A stretch of 64,000 nucleotides of DNA, taken from contig NZ_BBYK01000045.1 of the NCBI RefSeq assembly GCF_001570365.1, positions 62,001 through 126,000 on the forward strand. The letters are read 5' to 3'. Shown one piece after another: positions 33,644-41,777 of the stretch. The notes under the pieces were generated by a model. The model searched no databases. It saw only the letters and a program-made list of their open reading frames with translations, and was not told the origin of the DNA. The DNA is from Microtetraspora fusca. GTDB taxonomy: Bacteria; Actinomycetota; Actinomycetes; Streptosporangiales; Streptosporangiaceae. Positions within the stretch are counted from its first letter, which is position 1. Each line of letters starts with the position of its first letter. A program made the position numbers and the translations under genes.

Positions 33644-33904
33644 TTACGGGGCGGACGCGTCCGGCTCCCCACCCCGCCCCTCGGCGGGCACGGTGGCGAG
33701 CCGGTCGAAGATCTCGATGGCGGCCTGCCGTACCTCGTCGGGCGTGATGCCGTCGAGCGCGACGCGCGCCTGGTCGAGGTCGCGGGCGGTGGCGCAGCTG
33801 ATCGCGACGGACGCGGCCGCCGCCTGGCGCAGCGACCCGGCCGGCGCGCTGTCCGCCATCTCCCTGGCGCTCATGGCGACGTCGAGGTTGTCTTTGGGGT
33901 TCAC
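33644..33904 (-). CDS. Small conserved-looking protein, unknown
   Basis: An 86-residue acidic/alanine-rich helical protein (VNPKDNLDVAMSAREMADSA at the start, PDEVRQAAIEIFDRLATVP near the end). I chose the GTG at 33904, which has gaggag 4-5 bases upstream; the frame runs left to 34009. I do not recognise it. The composition suggests a three-helix bundle. It lies alone between a decayed ALDH and the DJ-1 pair. Confidence 0.55.
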   Translation of the reverse strand: MNPKDNLDVAMSAREMADSAPAGSLRQAAAASVAISCATARDLDQARVALDGITPDEVRQAAIEIFDRLATVPAEGRGGEPDASAP

Positions 33905-34021
33905 GGCTCTCCTCACGGTCGTAGGCGGTTCAGGCCATTGTGCGACATGGACGCCGCCCGGCTCCGTCCGGGCGGCCCGCTCGCGTGCCGTCGCGTCGCC
34001 GAGGAGCACCGCCGGCGTCCG

Positions 34022-34645
34022 TCAGCCGATCAGGCTCAGTGCCCGCTCCGCGAGCCCGGCCGGGGCGGTCTTCGGGGAGCCCGCGCCGAACGGCGGCAGC
34101 GGGTCGTACTCGATCGCGAGCTGCACCGCCTGGGCGGTCGCCGGGTCGGCGGCCTCGGCCAGGAGGGTCAGCGCCATGTCGATCCCGGCCGAGACACCCG
34201 CCGCGGTGACCACCGTCCCGTCGGTGACCACCCGCTCGCTCACCGGTTCGGCGCCGAACGCGGCGAGCTGGTCGAGCCAGCCCCAGTGCGTGGTCGCCCG
34301 GCGGCCGCGCAGCACCCCGGCGGCGCCCAGCAGGAAGGACCCGCTGCAGACCGAGGTCGTCCACCGGGCGTGCTCGTGCGCCGCGCCGATCCAGCCGACG
34401 AGAGCCGGATCGGACAGGGCGTCCAGTGTCCCGGGGCCGCCGGGGACCAGGATCACGTCCGGGCGCGGCAGGTCGGCGAGGCGCGTGGTGGCGGTGAGCG
34501 AGAGGGAGCCGCGGTCGTCGAGCACCGGTCCCGTCTCGGGGGCCACGAAGGTGACCCGCCAGCCGGGCGCGAAGGCCAGCACCGTGTACGGTCCCACCGC
34601 GTCGAGGGCGGTGAACCGGGGATAGAGCGGGATGGCGACGTGCAT
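34022..34645 (-). CDS. DJ-1/PfpI-family protein
   Basis: A 207-residue class I glutamine-amidotransferase-like protein. The nucleophile elbow is TSVCSGSFLLGAAG (Cys about 98) and the glutamate region is VPGGPGTLDAL; GVSAGIDMALTL closes the domain. Such proteins act as isonitrile hydratases, glyoxalases or chaperones. The ATG at 34645 has ggag upstream and lies 2 bp after the stop of the GlxA gene, so they form an operon. It resembles the N-terminal domain of its neighbour, which suggests gene duplication. Confidence 0.83.
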   Translation of the reverse strand: MHVAIPLYPRFTALDAVGPYTVLAFAPGWRVTFVAPETGPVLDDRGSLSLTATTRLADLPRPDVILVPGGPGTLDALSDPALVGWIGAAHEHARWTTSVCSGSFLLGAAGVLRGRRATTHWGWLDQLAAFGAEPVSERVVTDGTVVTAAGVSAGIDMALTLLAEAADPATAQAVQLAIEYDPLPPFGAGSPKTAPAGLAERALSLIG

Positions 34646-34647
34646 GG

Positions 34648-35613
34648 TCAGCTCTCCTTCAGATGGAATCGGCGACGGTGATCGCCTGGTGAGATCCGCC
34701 AGTGCCGGCGGAAGACTCGGTAGAGGGTCTCCGGGGTGCCCAGCCCGCACTCGCGGGCGACCCGGTCCAGGGGGTGGTCGGTCGTCTCCAGCAGGCGCCG
34801 GGCGGCGTCGGCCCGGCTGCGCTCGACGTACCGGCCGGGCGGTACGCCGGTCTGCGCGGTGAAGACCCGGGAGAAGTGGCGCGGGCTCATTCCCGTGCGG
34901 TGGGCGAGGGCCGGGACGCTCAGGTCCGCGCCGGGGTTGGCGTCGATGAACGCCTGCAGTTCCCGCAGCGGCTCGCTGCGCGGGGTGAGCGCGCGCAGCG
35001 GCGCGCTGAACTGGCTCTGCCCGCCGGGCCGGTGCAGATACACCACGAGGCCCCGCGCGACGTCCCGGGCCAGGCGGTGCCCGTGGTCCTCGGCCACCAT
35101 GGCGATGGCGAGGTCGACCCCGGCGCTGACCCCGGCGGAGGTCCACACGTCGCCATCCCGGACGTAGATCGAGTCGGCGTCCACCCGGACGGCGGGATAA
35201 CGGGAGGCGAGCTCGTCGGCCGTCAGCCAGTGGGTGGTCGCGCGCCTGCCGTCGAGCAGCCCGGCCTCGGCCAGCAGCAGCGCTCCGCTGCACACCGACG
35301 CGACCCGGCGGGCGGATCCCGCCAGCCGGGCGATCCCGCCGACCAGATCCCGGTCTCCCAGGTGCGACGGCACGGACAGCCCGCCCGCGACCAGCAGGGT
35401 GTCGACCGGCTCCGCCACCTCGCCGAGCGGGAGCTGTGCGACGACGTCGATGCCCGAGTGCGCCGGTACGGCGCCGGCCCGGGCGGCGGCCACACGCAGC
35501 CGGTAGCCGTCGGCGCGGAGCAGCAGGTTCGCGGTGGCGAACACGTCGGCCGGTCCGGCCAGGTCGAAGAGCTGGAAGCCATCGAAGATCACAAGGACGA
35601 CGTCGCGGGGCAC
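34648..35613 (-). CDS. GlxA-family regulator (DJ-1 domain plus AraC HTH)
   Basis: A 321-residue protein with an N-terminal DJ-1/PfpI domain (VVLVIFDGFQLFDLAGPADVF; Cys in ASVCSGALLLAEAG) and a C-terminal AraC-type double helix-turn-helix (SVPALAHRTGMSPRHFSRVF, then PLDRVARECGLGTPETLYRVFRR). It probably controls the downstream DJ-1 gene. I set the start at GTG 35613; an ATG at 35655 would add 14 residues and neither has a well-spaced ribosome-binding site. The ligand is unknown. Confidence 0.85.
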   Translation of the reverse strand: MPRDVVLVIFDGFQLFDLAGPADVFATANLLLRADGYRLRVAAARAGAVPAHSGIDVVAQLPLGEVAEPVDTLLVAGGLSVPSHLGDRDLVGGIARLAGSARRVASVCSGALLLAEAGLLDGRRATTHWLTADELASRYPAVRVDADSIYVRDGDVWTSAGVSAGVDLAIAMVAEDHGHRLARDVARGLVVYLHRPGGQSQFSAPLRALTPRSEPLRELQAFIDANPGADLSVPALAHRTGMSPRHFSRVFTAQTGVPPGRYVERSRADAARRLLETTDHPLDRVARECGLGTPETLYRVFRRHWRISPGDHRRRFHLKES

Positions 35614-35909
35614 GCCTCCATCCTGGTCACCGGCCCGATATGGCGGCAACGCCATGAATATTGCATTTCATGCCATGCGCGGCGGCCGTCAATGGGACCG
35701 ACCCCTGGATCCCCGTTCCGTCGGCTTCGCCACCGTGACCGCCCGCGGCGCGAGGCCGGGCGCGGGGCACATCCAGGCGCCGGTCCGGCTCGGCGCGGGC
35801 GACAGCTCGGCGGGACCACGGACGCCGCGGTCCGGTGGCGCGTCGTACGGGGGCCGACCGCTCGGGATGTCGGCCTATGGTTGTGGGCGCTCTATCGAGG
35901 AGCGCCCTC

Positions 35910-36029
35910 GGGGCGCGCGAAGCGGGCGCGACCGATCTCCTGGTCAGCCCGGTCGGAAGCGACAAGGAGCAGGCCCGCACGCTCGCCTTCCTGGACGACC
36001 TCGCGGGCGCGCGGGCCCGGAGCGTCTGA
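35910..36029 (+). pseudogene. C-terminal fragment of LLM F420-dependent oxidoreductase
   Basis: About 37 codons read REAGATDLLVSPVG, SDKEQARTLAFLDDLAG and end in a normal stop. This is the typical C-terminus of luciferase-like (LLM) F420 oxidoreductases. The rest of the gene is missing; 35656-35910 to its left holds no recognisable coding sequence. It is evidence of a past deletion next to the glxA gene. Confidence 0.6.
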
Positions 36030-36059
36030 CCGCGGGAGGGAAGCCTCCAGCAGAGCGGA

Positions 36060-36125
36060 TTTGTATCAGCGACTTGCGACAAGTCGCCGAGTCGGGCAAT
36101 CTTTGTGTCAACGGATTGATACAAA
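36060..36125. promoter_or_regulatory. GntR operator region with TTTGTATCA repeats
   Basis: TTTGTGTCA (36102-36110) and TGATACAAA (36117-36125) form an inverted repeat with a 6-bp gap, the right arm running into the aaggag ribosome-binding site. Another arm, TTTGTATCA, is at 36060-36068, followed by a perfect hairpin gcgacttg-cga-caagtcgc (36069-36087). Probably bound by the GntR protein encoded at 37016. Confidence 0.75.
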
Positions 36126-36134
36126 GGAGTCGGT

Positions 36135-37019
36135 ATGGCGGCTGTGCTCGTCCTTCCCCTCACGGCGCTTCTCGTTCTCGTCGCCGTGCTTCTCGCGGTG
36201 CTGTTGTCGCTGAACCGGGTGGTAAGCGTCCCGTCCGGCGGCGATCCCGCCGTACTGCGCGCCACGTCGAGGCGGCTCCTGTGGGCCCGGCTGGCCGGGC
36301 TCGCCGCCGGAGCCACGGCGTCCTGGCTCGTGTTCGCCTGGGACGGCCTCGGCCGGGGGCCGATGCTGGCGGCTCCCGTGCTGGGTGTGGGGCTCCTGCT
36401 CGGCACGCTGGCCGGCGAGCTGACCGTGCCGCGGCCGCACGGTCCGGTCCGGGGAGCCTCGCTGGAGATCAGACGCGCCCGTGACTACCTGCCCGGATTC
36501 TCCGCGCCGCTGGCCGCGGGGCTGTCGCTGATCGCCGTCGTGCTGCTGACCGTCACCTCCGTCACCGCCGCCGCCGACGACCTCGGCCGGCCCGGCCGCA
36601 CGCTGGCCATGGTCAGCGCCGACGGCACGGTGCGCAGCGCGGTCGGCCCGTGGCCCGGCTGGTTCTACGCGTGGCCGATGCTGGCCGTGCTGGCGGCCGC
36701 GTTCCTGCTCTCCGCTCTGGTCGTCCACCGGGTCGTCCAGCGCGGACGCCCGGGCCTCGACGCGGCGGCCAGAGCGGTGGACGACGCGCAGCGCGCCCAC
36801 TCCGCCCGGGTCGTCACCGCGGCCTATGGCCTCTGCGTGGCCCTGCCGCTGACCGGCGTCGCCGTCGTCACGGCCGGTGCGCTCTTCCGGCAGAGCGACC
36901 TCGCCGGCTGGGCGGTGCCCACCGGGTTCGCGGTGCTCGGGGTCGCCCTCATCGCGGTCGCCTCGGCCGTCTGGTACCTGGCCGAGTTGCTCTCCCGCCC
37001 CCGGATCAGAGCGTCATGA
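36135..37019 (+). CDS. Multi-pass membrane protein under GntR control
   Basis: A 294-residue protein with about seven or eight hydrophobic helices (first at residues 4-26, last at 265-285) and little else. No motif identifies it; actinobacterial YtrA-type GntR genes often follow such membrane proteins. Its ATG follows aaggag that forms part of the operator's right arm, so repressor binding should block the start region directly. The stop overlaps the GntR start (ATGA). A cell-envelope stress or transport function is only a guess. Confidence 0.75.
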   Translation: MAAVLVLPLTALLVLVAVLLAVLLSLNRVVSVPSGGDPAVLRATSRRLLWARLAGLAAGATASWLVFAWDGLGRGPMLAAPVLGVGLLLGTLAGELTVPRPHGPVRGASLEIRRARDYLPGFSAPLAAGLSLIAVVLLTVTSVTAAADDLGRPGRTLAMVSADGTVRSAVGPWPGWFYAWPMLAVLAAAFLLSALVVHRVVQRGRPGLDAAARAVDDAQRAHSARVVTAAYGLCVALPLTGVAVVTAGALFRQSDLAGWAVPTGFAVLGVALIAVASAVWYLAELLSRPRIRAS

Positions 37020-37381
37020 TCGAGGTCGACGTCACCAGTCCCTCGCCGCCGTACGAGCAGATCCGGGCGCAGCTCGCGGAGCTGATCAGGTGCGGGGTGC
37101 TGGGCGCGGACACCCGGCTGCCGCCGGTACGGCAGCTCGCCGCGGACCTCGGTCTGGCCGCCGGCACGGTAGCGCGGGCGTACAAAGAGCTGGAGCAAGG
37201 CGGATACGTCACCGGGAAGCGCGGGGGTGGCACCCGTGTCCTGGCGCAGCCCGAGACCGGCCCGGCCCGAGAGGAGCTGATCAGGGAGCACGCCCGCGCC
37301 TACCTCGCCGAGGTGGTCCGGCTCGGCGGCACCGCCGAGGAAGCCGTCGCCGCCCTGACGGAACTGGCCGCCGAGCGATAG
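37016..37381 (+). CDS. GntR-family regulator, YtrA subfamily
   Basis: A 121-residue short GntR protein: PPYEQIRAQLAELIRCGVL, then LPPVRQLAADLGLAAGTVARAYKELEQGGYV, the winged helix-turn-helix, followed by only about 40 residues of helical dimer domain, which defines the YtrA subfamily. It is translationally coupled to the membrane protein gene upstream and probably autoregulates through the operator at 36060-36125. These short regulators usually respond to envelope-active antibiotics. Confidence 0.85.
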   Translation: MIEVDVTSPSPPYEQIRAQLAELIRCGVLGADTRLPPVRQLAADLGLAAGTVARAYKELEQGGYVTGKRGGGTRVLAQPETGPAREELIREHARAYLAEVVRLGGTAEEAVAALTELAAER

Positions 37382-37402
37382 CCCGTGGAGTGGAAGAGGC
37401 GG

Positions 37403-37825
37403 TCAGTGGTCGGATCCGGAGCGTCCATGACGGAAGGCGCCCCAGACGAGGAAGTACAGGGCGGCGGAGACGACTGCCCAGGCGCCGAGCCCGGCGAGCA
37501 GGGCGAACGGCGCCGGGATCCGGGTCGCGAGCACCCAGACGCAGGCGGCGTACACGATCATGCCGGCCGCGCCGAGCATCGCGCCGCGCGCGTCCTGGGC
37601 GGCGGGCCTCCGGTTGTGCTCCTCATGCTGGATCAGCGTGAGCGTCGCCGCGAGGATGGCGGGGAAGGCCAGGAAGACCCCGCCGGTGACCTCACCCCAG
37701 GCGCGGCCGATCAGCGCGGCCGCCACCGAGATCACCGCGCCGAAGACGAACCGCACCGCCATCTCACGCTTGGTGATCTTCTTCAGACGTGACGGCTGGA
37801 TGCGGATCTTCATGGGCGATCTCAT
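37403..37825 (-). CDS. Small membrane protein (DUF3147-like)
   Basis: A 140-residue protein with four hydrophobic segments (about 24-42, 48-64, 80-100, 105-128). The ATG at 37825 overlaps the stop of the gene upstream (ATGA 37822-37825). Together with that gene it resembles the tandem DUF3147 membrane proteins of actinobacteria, of unknown function; I hold this only as a likely match. It converges with the GntR gene, 21 bp apart with no terminator. Confidence 0.62.
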   Translation of the reverse strand: MRSPMKIRIQPSRLKKITKREMAVRFVFGAVISVAAALIGRAWGEVTGGVFLAFPAILAATLTLIQHEEHNRRPAAQDARGAMLGAAGMIVYAACVWVLATRIPAPFALLAGLGAWAVVSAALYFLVWGAFRHGRSGSDH

Positions 37826-38172
37826 GGGACCACCGCGAGCAGCACTCGGCAGACGGTGGCCGTGGCGGCCCAGGCGGCGAGTGCGGCCAGGGTGCCGACC
37901 GTCGCGCCCAGCCGGGTGACCAGCGGGACCGCCGAGGCGCAGTAGGCCACCAGCGCGATCGCACCGGCGATCATCCCGAGGGCGGACTCCGCGACCGGCA
38001 CGTCTCCCTGGACCACCATCGTGATGGTCATGCCGGCGAGCGCGACGGACGGGGCGGCGGAGAAGATCCCGGCGAACTGCTTCGGCATGGCCAGCTCTCC
38101 GATCAGCGCGAACGCCATGACGAAGAGGCCGCCGCAGAGCCCCCGGGCGACGAGCACCAGCAGATCGCCCAA
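37822..38172 (-). CDS. Small membrane protein, partner of the preceding one
   Basis: A 116-residue protein with four helices (LVARGLCGGLFVMAFALIGELA, IFSAAPSVALAGMTITMV and two more). I chose a TTG start at 38172, five bases after gggagg; the frame continues upstream to 38253 in low-quality, Gly/Arg-rich sequence. The two genes are coupled and are probably paralogues working as a heteromeric complex (inference). Confidence 0.58.
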   Translation of the reverse strand: MGDLLVLVARGLCGGLFVMAFALIGELAMPKQFAGIFSAAPSVALAGMTITMVVQGDVPVAESALGMIAGAIALVAYCASAVPLVTRLGATVGTLAALAAWAATATVCRVLLAVVP

Positions 38173-38386
38173 TCCCGCCTCCCACAGTCCGCCCGGCCGT
38201 CCGCCCCACCGTCCTCCGGCGGAACCGGCGCGGGGGAGGCGCGCGGGGACCACGCTCGCGCGCGGAGGACAGGAGATCCCGCCTTTGTAACACCCGTCCG
38301 GGCGATTCCGCCGGAGCCGTGCCGTACAGGTGACAGGCTTGGGCGGCCGATCACCGTTCCCGGATCCCGCCGGACGGCGGAGGGCG

Positions 38387-39478
38387 TCAGGAGGCGAGCC
38401 GGGCCAGCGCTCCGGTGTAGATCTCGACGGCCTCCTCGATGCGCGAGATCACGCAGTACTCGTCGGTGACGTGGGCCTGCTCGGGCTCCCCGGGACCGCA
38501 GATCACGGCCGGCGCCCCGCCACTGGCGGCGACCAGGACGGACGCGTCGGTGAAGTAGCTGGCCGCGGGCCGGTCGCCCGGCGGCGTGGCCCCCGCGGCG
38601 AGCAGCGCCTGGACGAAGTCGTCGTCCGGGTCGGTCCACACGGCGGGCAGGTCGGTCAGCACCTCGAGGGAGGTCTCCTCACCGAGGGCGCGTCCCAGCC
38701 GCTCACGCAACTCGGCGTGGTCCTGGCCGGCGACGGTGCGCATGTCCACGGTCGCCTCGGCCAGGTCGGGGACGGAGTTCACGTTGATCCCGCCGCGTAC
38801 CGTGCCGACGTTGGCGGTCGGGGCGCCCAGCCACGGGTGGGCGGGCACGCCGGGGTCGAACCCCTCCACCGCGCCGATCGCACGGGCCAGCTTGTAGACC
38901 GCGTTGTCCCCCAGATGCGGCATCGAGCCGTGCGCGGTGCGCCCGCGGGCGACCGCCTTGAGCCACAGCGCGCCCTTGTGCCCGAGCAGCGCCCGGTTGG
39001 CGGTCGGCTCGGCGACCAGCATCGCCCGCGCCTCGCCGACCATCCCGGCGGCGATCATGTCGATCGCGCCCTCGCACCCGGTCTCCTCACCGACGGTGAG
39101 GACGACCTCCAGGGCCGCCCGCGGGCCCGAGCCGCGTACGTGCCGTTCGGCGGCGACGACGAGCGCGGCCACCCCGGCCTTCATGTCGCTGGAGCCGCGC
39201 CCGTAGAGGCGGTCGCCGTCCACCTCGGCGGCGTGCGGGTCGTGCGCCCACGCCTGGCCGCCCAGCGGCACGGTGTCCAGGTGCCCGGTCAGGACGACCG
39301 GGACGCCCGAACCCCAGCGGGCCACCAGTCCGGTACGCCCTGGCGCGTACCGATGCTCCCGCACGTCGAAGCCCGCCGCCGACAGCCGCCGGGCGAGCGG
39401 CTCGGCGACCGCCGCCTCGCCGCCGCCGACCGAGTCGATCCTGATCAGGTCGCGGGCCAGCTCCACCGCCTCGCTCAC
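38387..39478 (-). CDS. M20-family metallohydrolase (ArgE/DapE-like)
   Basis: A 363-residue di-zinc hydrolase. The metal motifs are LTGHLDTVPLGG (His, Asp), YGRGSSDMKAGVAAL (bridging Asp) and TVGEETGCEGA (catalytic Glu followed by a ligand Glu); the lid domain contains GRTAHGSMPHLGDNA. It cleaves N-acyl or amide bonds of small molecules. The GTG at 39478 overlaps the lacI stop (GTGA) and has ggaagggg upstream, so it is cotranscribed with lacI. In this LacI module it may process an N-acylated substrate or product. Confidence 0.83.
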   Translation of the reverse strand: MSEAVELARDLIRIDSVGGGEAAVAEPLARRLSAAGFDVREHRYAPGRTGLVARWGSGVPVVLTGHLDTVPLGGQAWAHDPHAAEVDGDRLYGRGSSDMKAGVAALVVAAERHVRGSGPRAALEVVLTVGEETGCEGAIDMIAAGMVGEARAMLVAEPTANRALLGHKGALWLKAVARGRTAHGSMPHLGDNAVYKLARAIGAVEGFDPGVPAHPWLGAPTANVGTVRGGINVNSVPDLAEATVDMRTVAGQDHAELRERLGRALGEETSLEVLTDLPAVWTDPDDDFVQALLAAGATPPGDRPAASYFTDASVLVAASGGAPAVICGPGEPEQAHVTDEYCVISRIEEAVEIYTGALARLAS

Positions 39479-40518
39479 GCGGTTCCCCTTCCCTTTCCCA
39501 TTCCGTTCGCGCCGCCGGCGGCCACCGGTCGGCTGGTCTCCCGTACGACGAGCCGGGGGGCGATCGCGACGCGCTGGGCGGGCCTCGGGTCGCTCACCCG
39601 GACCTGCCCCAGCAGGCGCACCGCCTCGGCCGCCATCTCCTCGACCGGCTGCCGGACGGTGGTGAGCGGCGGGTCGCACATCGCGGCGTGGCCGACGTCG
39701 TCGAAGCCGACGACCGACACGTCGTCGGGCACCCGGACGCCGCCCGTCCGCAGCGCCCGCACCAGCCCCACGGCGATCTCATCGTTGCCGCACACCACGG
39801 CGTCGGGCATGGTGTCGCCGTCCAGCAGCAGGCGGCCCGCCTCGATGCCCCATTCGAGGGTGAACTCGCCGAGCAGCGGTGCCGTGGCGTTCACCCCGGC
39901 CCGGGCGGCGGCCCGCTCGAAGCCGGACAGGCGGGATCTGGCCGAGGAGTTCATCAGGCGGCTGCCCACGAACGTGACCACTCGCGCGCCGCCGGCGGCC
40001 ACGTGCTCGACCGCCTGGGCCAGGGCGGAGTCGTCGTCCACGCCCACCCAGTCGGCTCCGCCGCCCTCGATGTACCGGTCGACCTGGACCAGCGGGACAC
40101 GTCGCGCGGCGTTCAGCACCGCGGGCACGCTGGCCTCGATGTCGCACGGGCTGATGATCAGGCCGTCCACCCGCCGGGCGAGCAGCGTCTCGAGCCGCCT
40201 GGCCTCGACGTCCGGCCGGTACTGCGACGCGCACAGGAGCAGGTCGCGCCCGGTCTCCTGGAGCTGGTGCTCGACCGCCTCGACGATCGTGGTGAAGAAC
40301 GGGTTGCCGATGCCGGGGACGATCATGCCGATCGTGCCCGTGGTCCGGTCGCGCAGCGCCTTGGCGACCGCGTTCGGCTGGTACCCGAGCTCGGCGGCGG
40401 CGCGGGACACCCGCTCGGCGATCTCGGGGGTGACCTTGCGCCGCCCCGAGAGGGCGCGGGAGGCCGAGGCCACGGATACGCCGGCCGCCCTGGCCACGTC
40501 ATGGATTGTCACGCCCAT
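39475..40518 (-). CDS. LacI-family repressor of the uptake/catabolic module
   Basis: A 347-residue LacI protein. The helix-turn-helix is VTIHDVARAAGVSVASASRALSG (about 3-25) with a hinge helix up to LGYQPNAVAKALR; the rest is a periplasmic-binding-protein-like sensor domain (VGVDDDSALAQAVEHVAAGG, CGNDEIAVGLVRAL). It diverges from the ABC importer. A perfect 16-bp palindrome at 40681-40696 is its likely main operator and a degenerate copy at 40531-40546 sits just before its own start, suggesting autoregulation. The inducer is probably the imported sugar or nucleoside. Confidence 0.86.
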   Translation of the reverse strand: MGVTIHDVARAAGVSVASASRALSGRRKVTPEIAERVSRAAAELGYQPNAVAKALRDRTTGTIGMIVPGIGNPFFTTIVEAVEHQLQETGRDLLLCASQYRPDVEARRLETLLARRVDGLIISPCDIEASVPAVLNAARRVPLVQVDRYIEGGGADWVGVDDDSALAQAVEHVAAGGARVVTFVGSRLMNSSARSRLSGFERAAARAGVNATAPLLGEFTLEWGIEAGRLLLDGDTMPDAVVCGNDEIAVGLVRALRTGGVRVPDDVSVVGFDDVGHAAMCDPPLTTVRQPVEEMAAEAVRLLGQVRVSDPRPAQRVAIAPRLVVRETSRPVAAGGANGMGKGRGTA

Positions 40519-40530
40519 GGTGTCATCATC

Positions 40531-40546
40531 GTGTAATCGATTTCCC
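40531..40546. promoter_or_regulatory. Degenerate LacI operator at the lacI start
   Basis: gtgtaatcgatttccc keeps the core TAATCGATT of the main operator at 40681-40696 but loses the symmetric ends. It lies 13 bp upstream of the lacI ATG (minus strand), where no Shine-Dalgarno is visible. Confidence 0.6.
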
Positions 40547-40641
40547 TGTCCTGTCGGGGCTGGAGCGCTCGTTGCCGATCTGTGAGCTTCCTCACTGAAG
40601 AGTTCAGGAGAACGATAGATCGTTCTGGGGGTTACGTCACC

Positions 40642-40696
40642 TTGACGCCCGTTTGTGCTGCTCGCTAGCATCCCAGAAATTGGTAATCGATTACCA
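40642..40696 (+). promoter_or_regulatory. Promoter and LacI operator of the ABC operon
   Basis: -35 TTGACG (40642-40647), 18-bp spacer, -10 TAGCAT (40666-40671). The perfect palindrome TGGTAATCGATTACCA (40681-40696) follows, covering the expected transcription start and early leader, the classic place for a LacI-type roadblock. Confidence 0.82.
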
Positions 40697-40752
40697 CACT
40701 CCCCACACTTTTACCTGCGGCTCCACTGGAGCGGCCCCCGAAAGGCTGTCCG

Positions 40753-41733
40753 ATGGCACGATCCATTCGACTCACCCGCATCACCACGGCGACCGCACTC
40801 CTCGCGACCGGCCTGCTGGCCGCCGCGTGCGGTGGCACGGACGACTCCGGCTCCGCGGCCTCGGGCGGCGCTGACAAGCCGAAGATCGGCCTCGTCCAGA
40901 TCAACCAGCAGGCGATCTTCTTCAACGAGATGAACGCCGGTGCCCAGCAGGCGGCGAAGGAGGCGGGCGTCGAGCTGACGGTCTTCAACGCCAACGACGA
41001 CCCCGCCAAGCAGAACGAGGCGATCGACAACTTCGTCCAGCAGCAATTCGACGCCGTCGTCGTGGTGGCCATCGACGTCGAGGGCATCAAGCCCGCCGTC
41101 AAGATCGCCAAGGACGCCGGGCTGAAGGTCGTCGCGGTGGACGCCATCGTGGACTCCCCGTCCGTCGACACCCAGGTCGGCGTTGACAACGCCGCCGCCG
41201 CCCAGCAGGCCGGCGCGTTCGTGAACGACTGGGCCAAGGCGCAGAACGTCTCCGCACCCAAGATCGGCGTCGTCGGCGCGCTCAATTCGTTCATCCAGAA
41301 CATCCGCAAGGACGACTTCGTCAAGACGGTCGAGGGCGCGGGCGCGAAGATCGTGCAGACGGTGGACGGCCAGAACAAGCAGGAGGCCGCCATGACGGCC
41401 GCCGAGAACCTGCTCACGTCCCGTTCCGACATGAACGTCGTCTACGCCACCGGCGAGCCGGCCCTCCTCGGCACCGTGGCCGCGGTGAAGTCGCAGAACG
41501 CGGCCGACCGGGTCAAGGTCTTCGGCTGGGACCTCACCAAGGAGGCGATCAGCGGCATCGACGCCGGGTTCGTCGCCGGCGTCGTCCAGCAGGACCCGAA
41601 GACCGAGGGCTACGAGGCGGTCAAGGAGGCCAAGGCCCTCGTCGGCGGCGCCCAGCCCAAGAAGAAGATCGACGTGCCGGTGACGATCGTGACCAAGGAC
41701 AACGTCGACCAGTACCGGGCCACCTTCAAGTGA
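40753..41733 (+). CDS. Sugar-type ABC substrate-binding lipoprotein
   Basis: A 326-residue binding protein of the RbsB/periplasmic-binding-protein-4 family. The signal ends in a lipobox LLAAAC (Cys26) followed by a Ser/Gly-rich linker, so it is a membrane-anchored lipoprotein. The body has IGLVQINQQAIFFNEMNAGA and the hinge sequences typical of pentose or nucleoside binders (FNANDDPAKQNEAIDNFVQQ, VYATGEPALLGTVAAV). First gene of the LacI-controlled operon; substrate unproved, but the downstream nucleoside hydrolase suggests a ribosyl compound. Confidence 0.88.
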   Translation: MARSIRLTRITTATALLATGLLAAACGGTDDSGSAASGGADKPKIGLVQINQQAIFFNEMNAGAQQAAKEAGVELTVFNANDDPAKQNEAIDNFVQQQFDAVVVVAIDVEGIKPAVKIAKDAGLKVVAVDAIVDSPSVDTQVGVDNAAAAQQAGAFVNDWAKAQNVSAPKIGVVGALNSFIQNIRKDDFVKTVEGAGAKIVQTVDGQNKQEAAMTAAENLLTSRSDMNVVYATGEPALLGTVAAVKSQNAADRVKVFGWDLTKEAISGIDAGFVAGVVQQDPKTEGYEAVKEAKALVGGAQPKKKIDVPVTIVTKDNVDQYRATFK

Positions 41734-41777
41734 GCGACGAGACGGCAACCGAACGGAAACCTGAGGAGGTGAATCCC

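Noticed and set aside
41730-41777. Upstream GTG start of the ABC ATPase overlapping the binding-protein stop
   Set aside because: No ribosome-binding site, while gaggaggtg precedes the in-frame GTG at 41778; retained as a less likely alternative.
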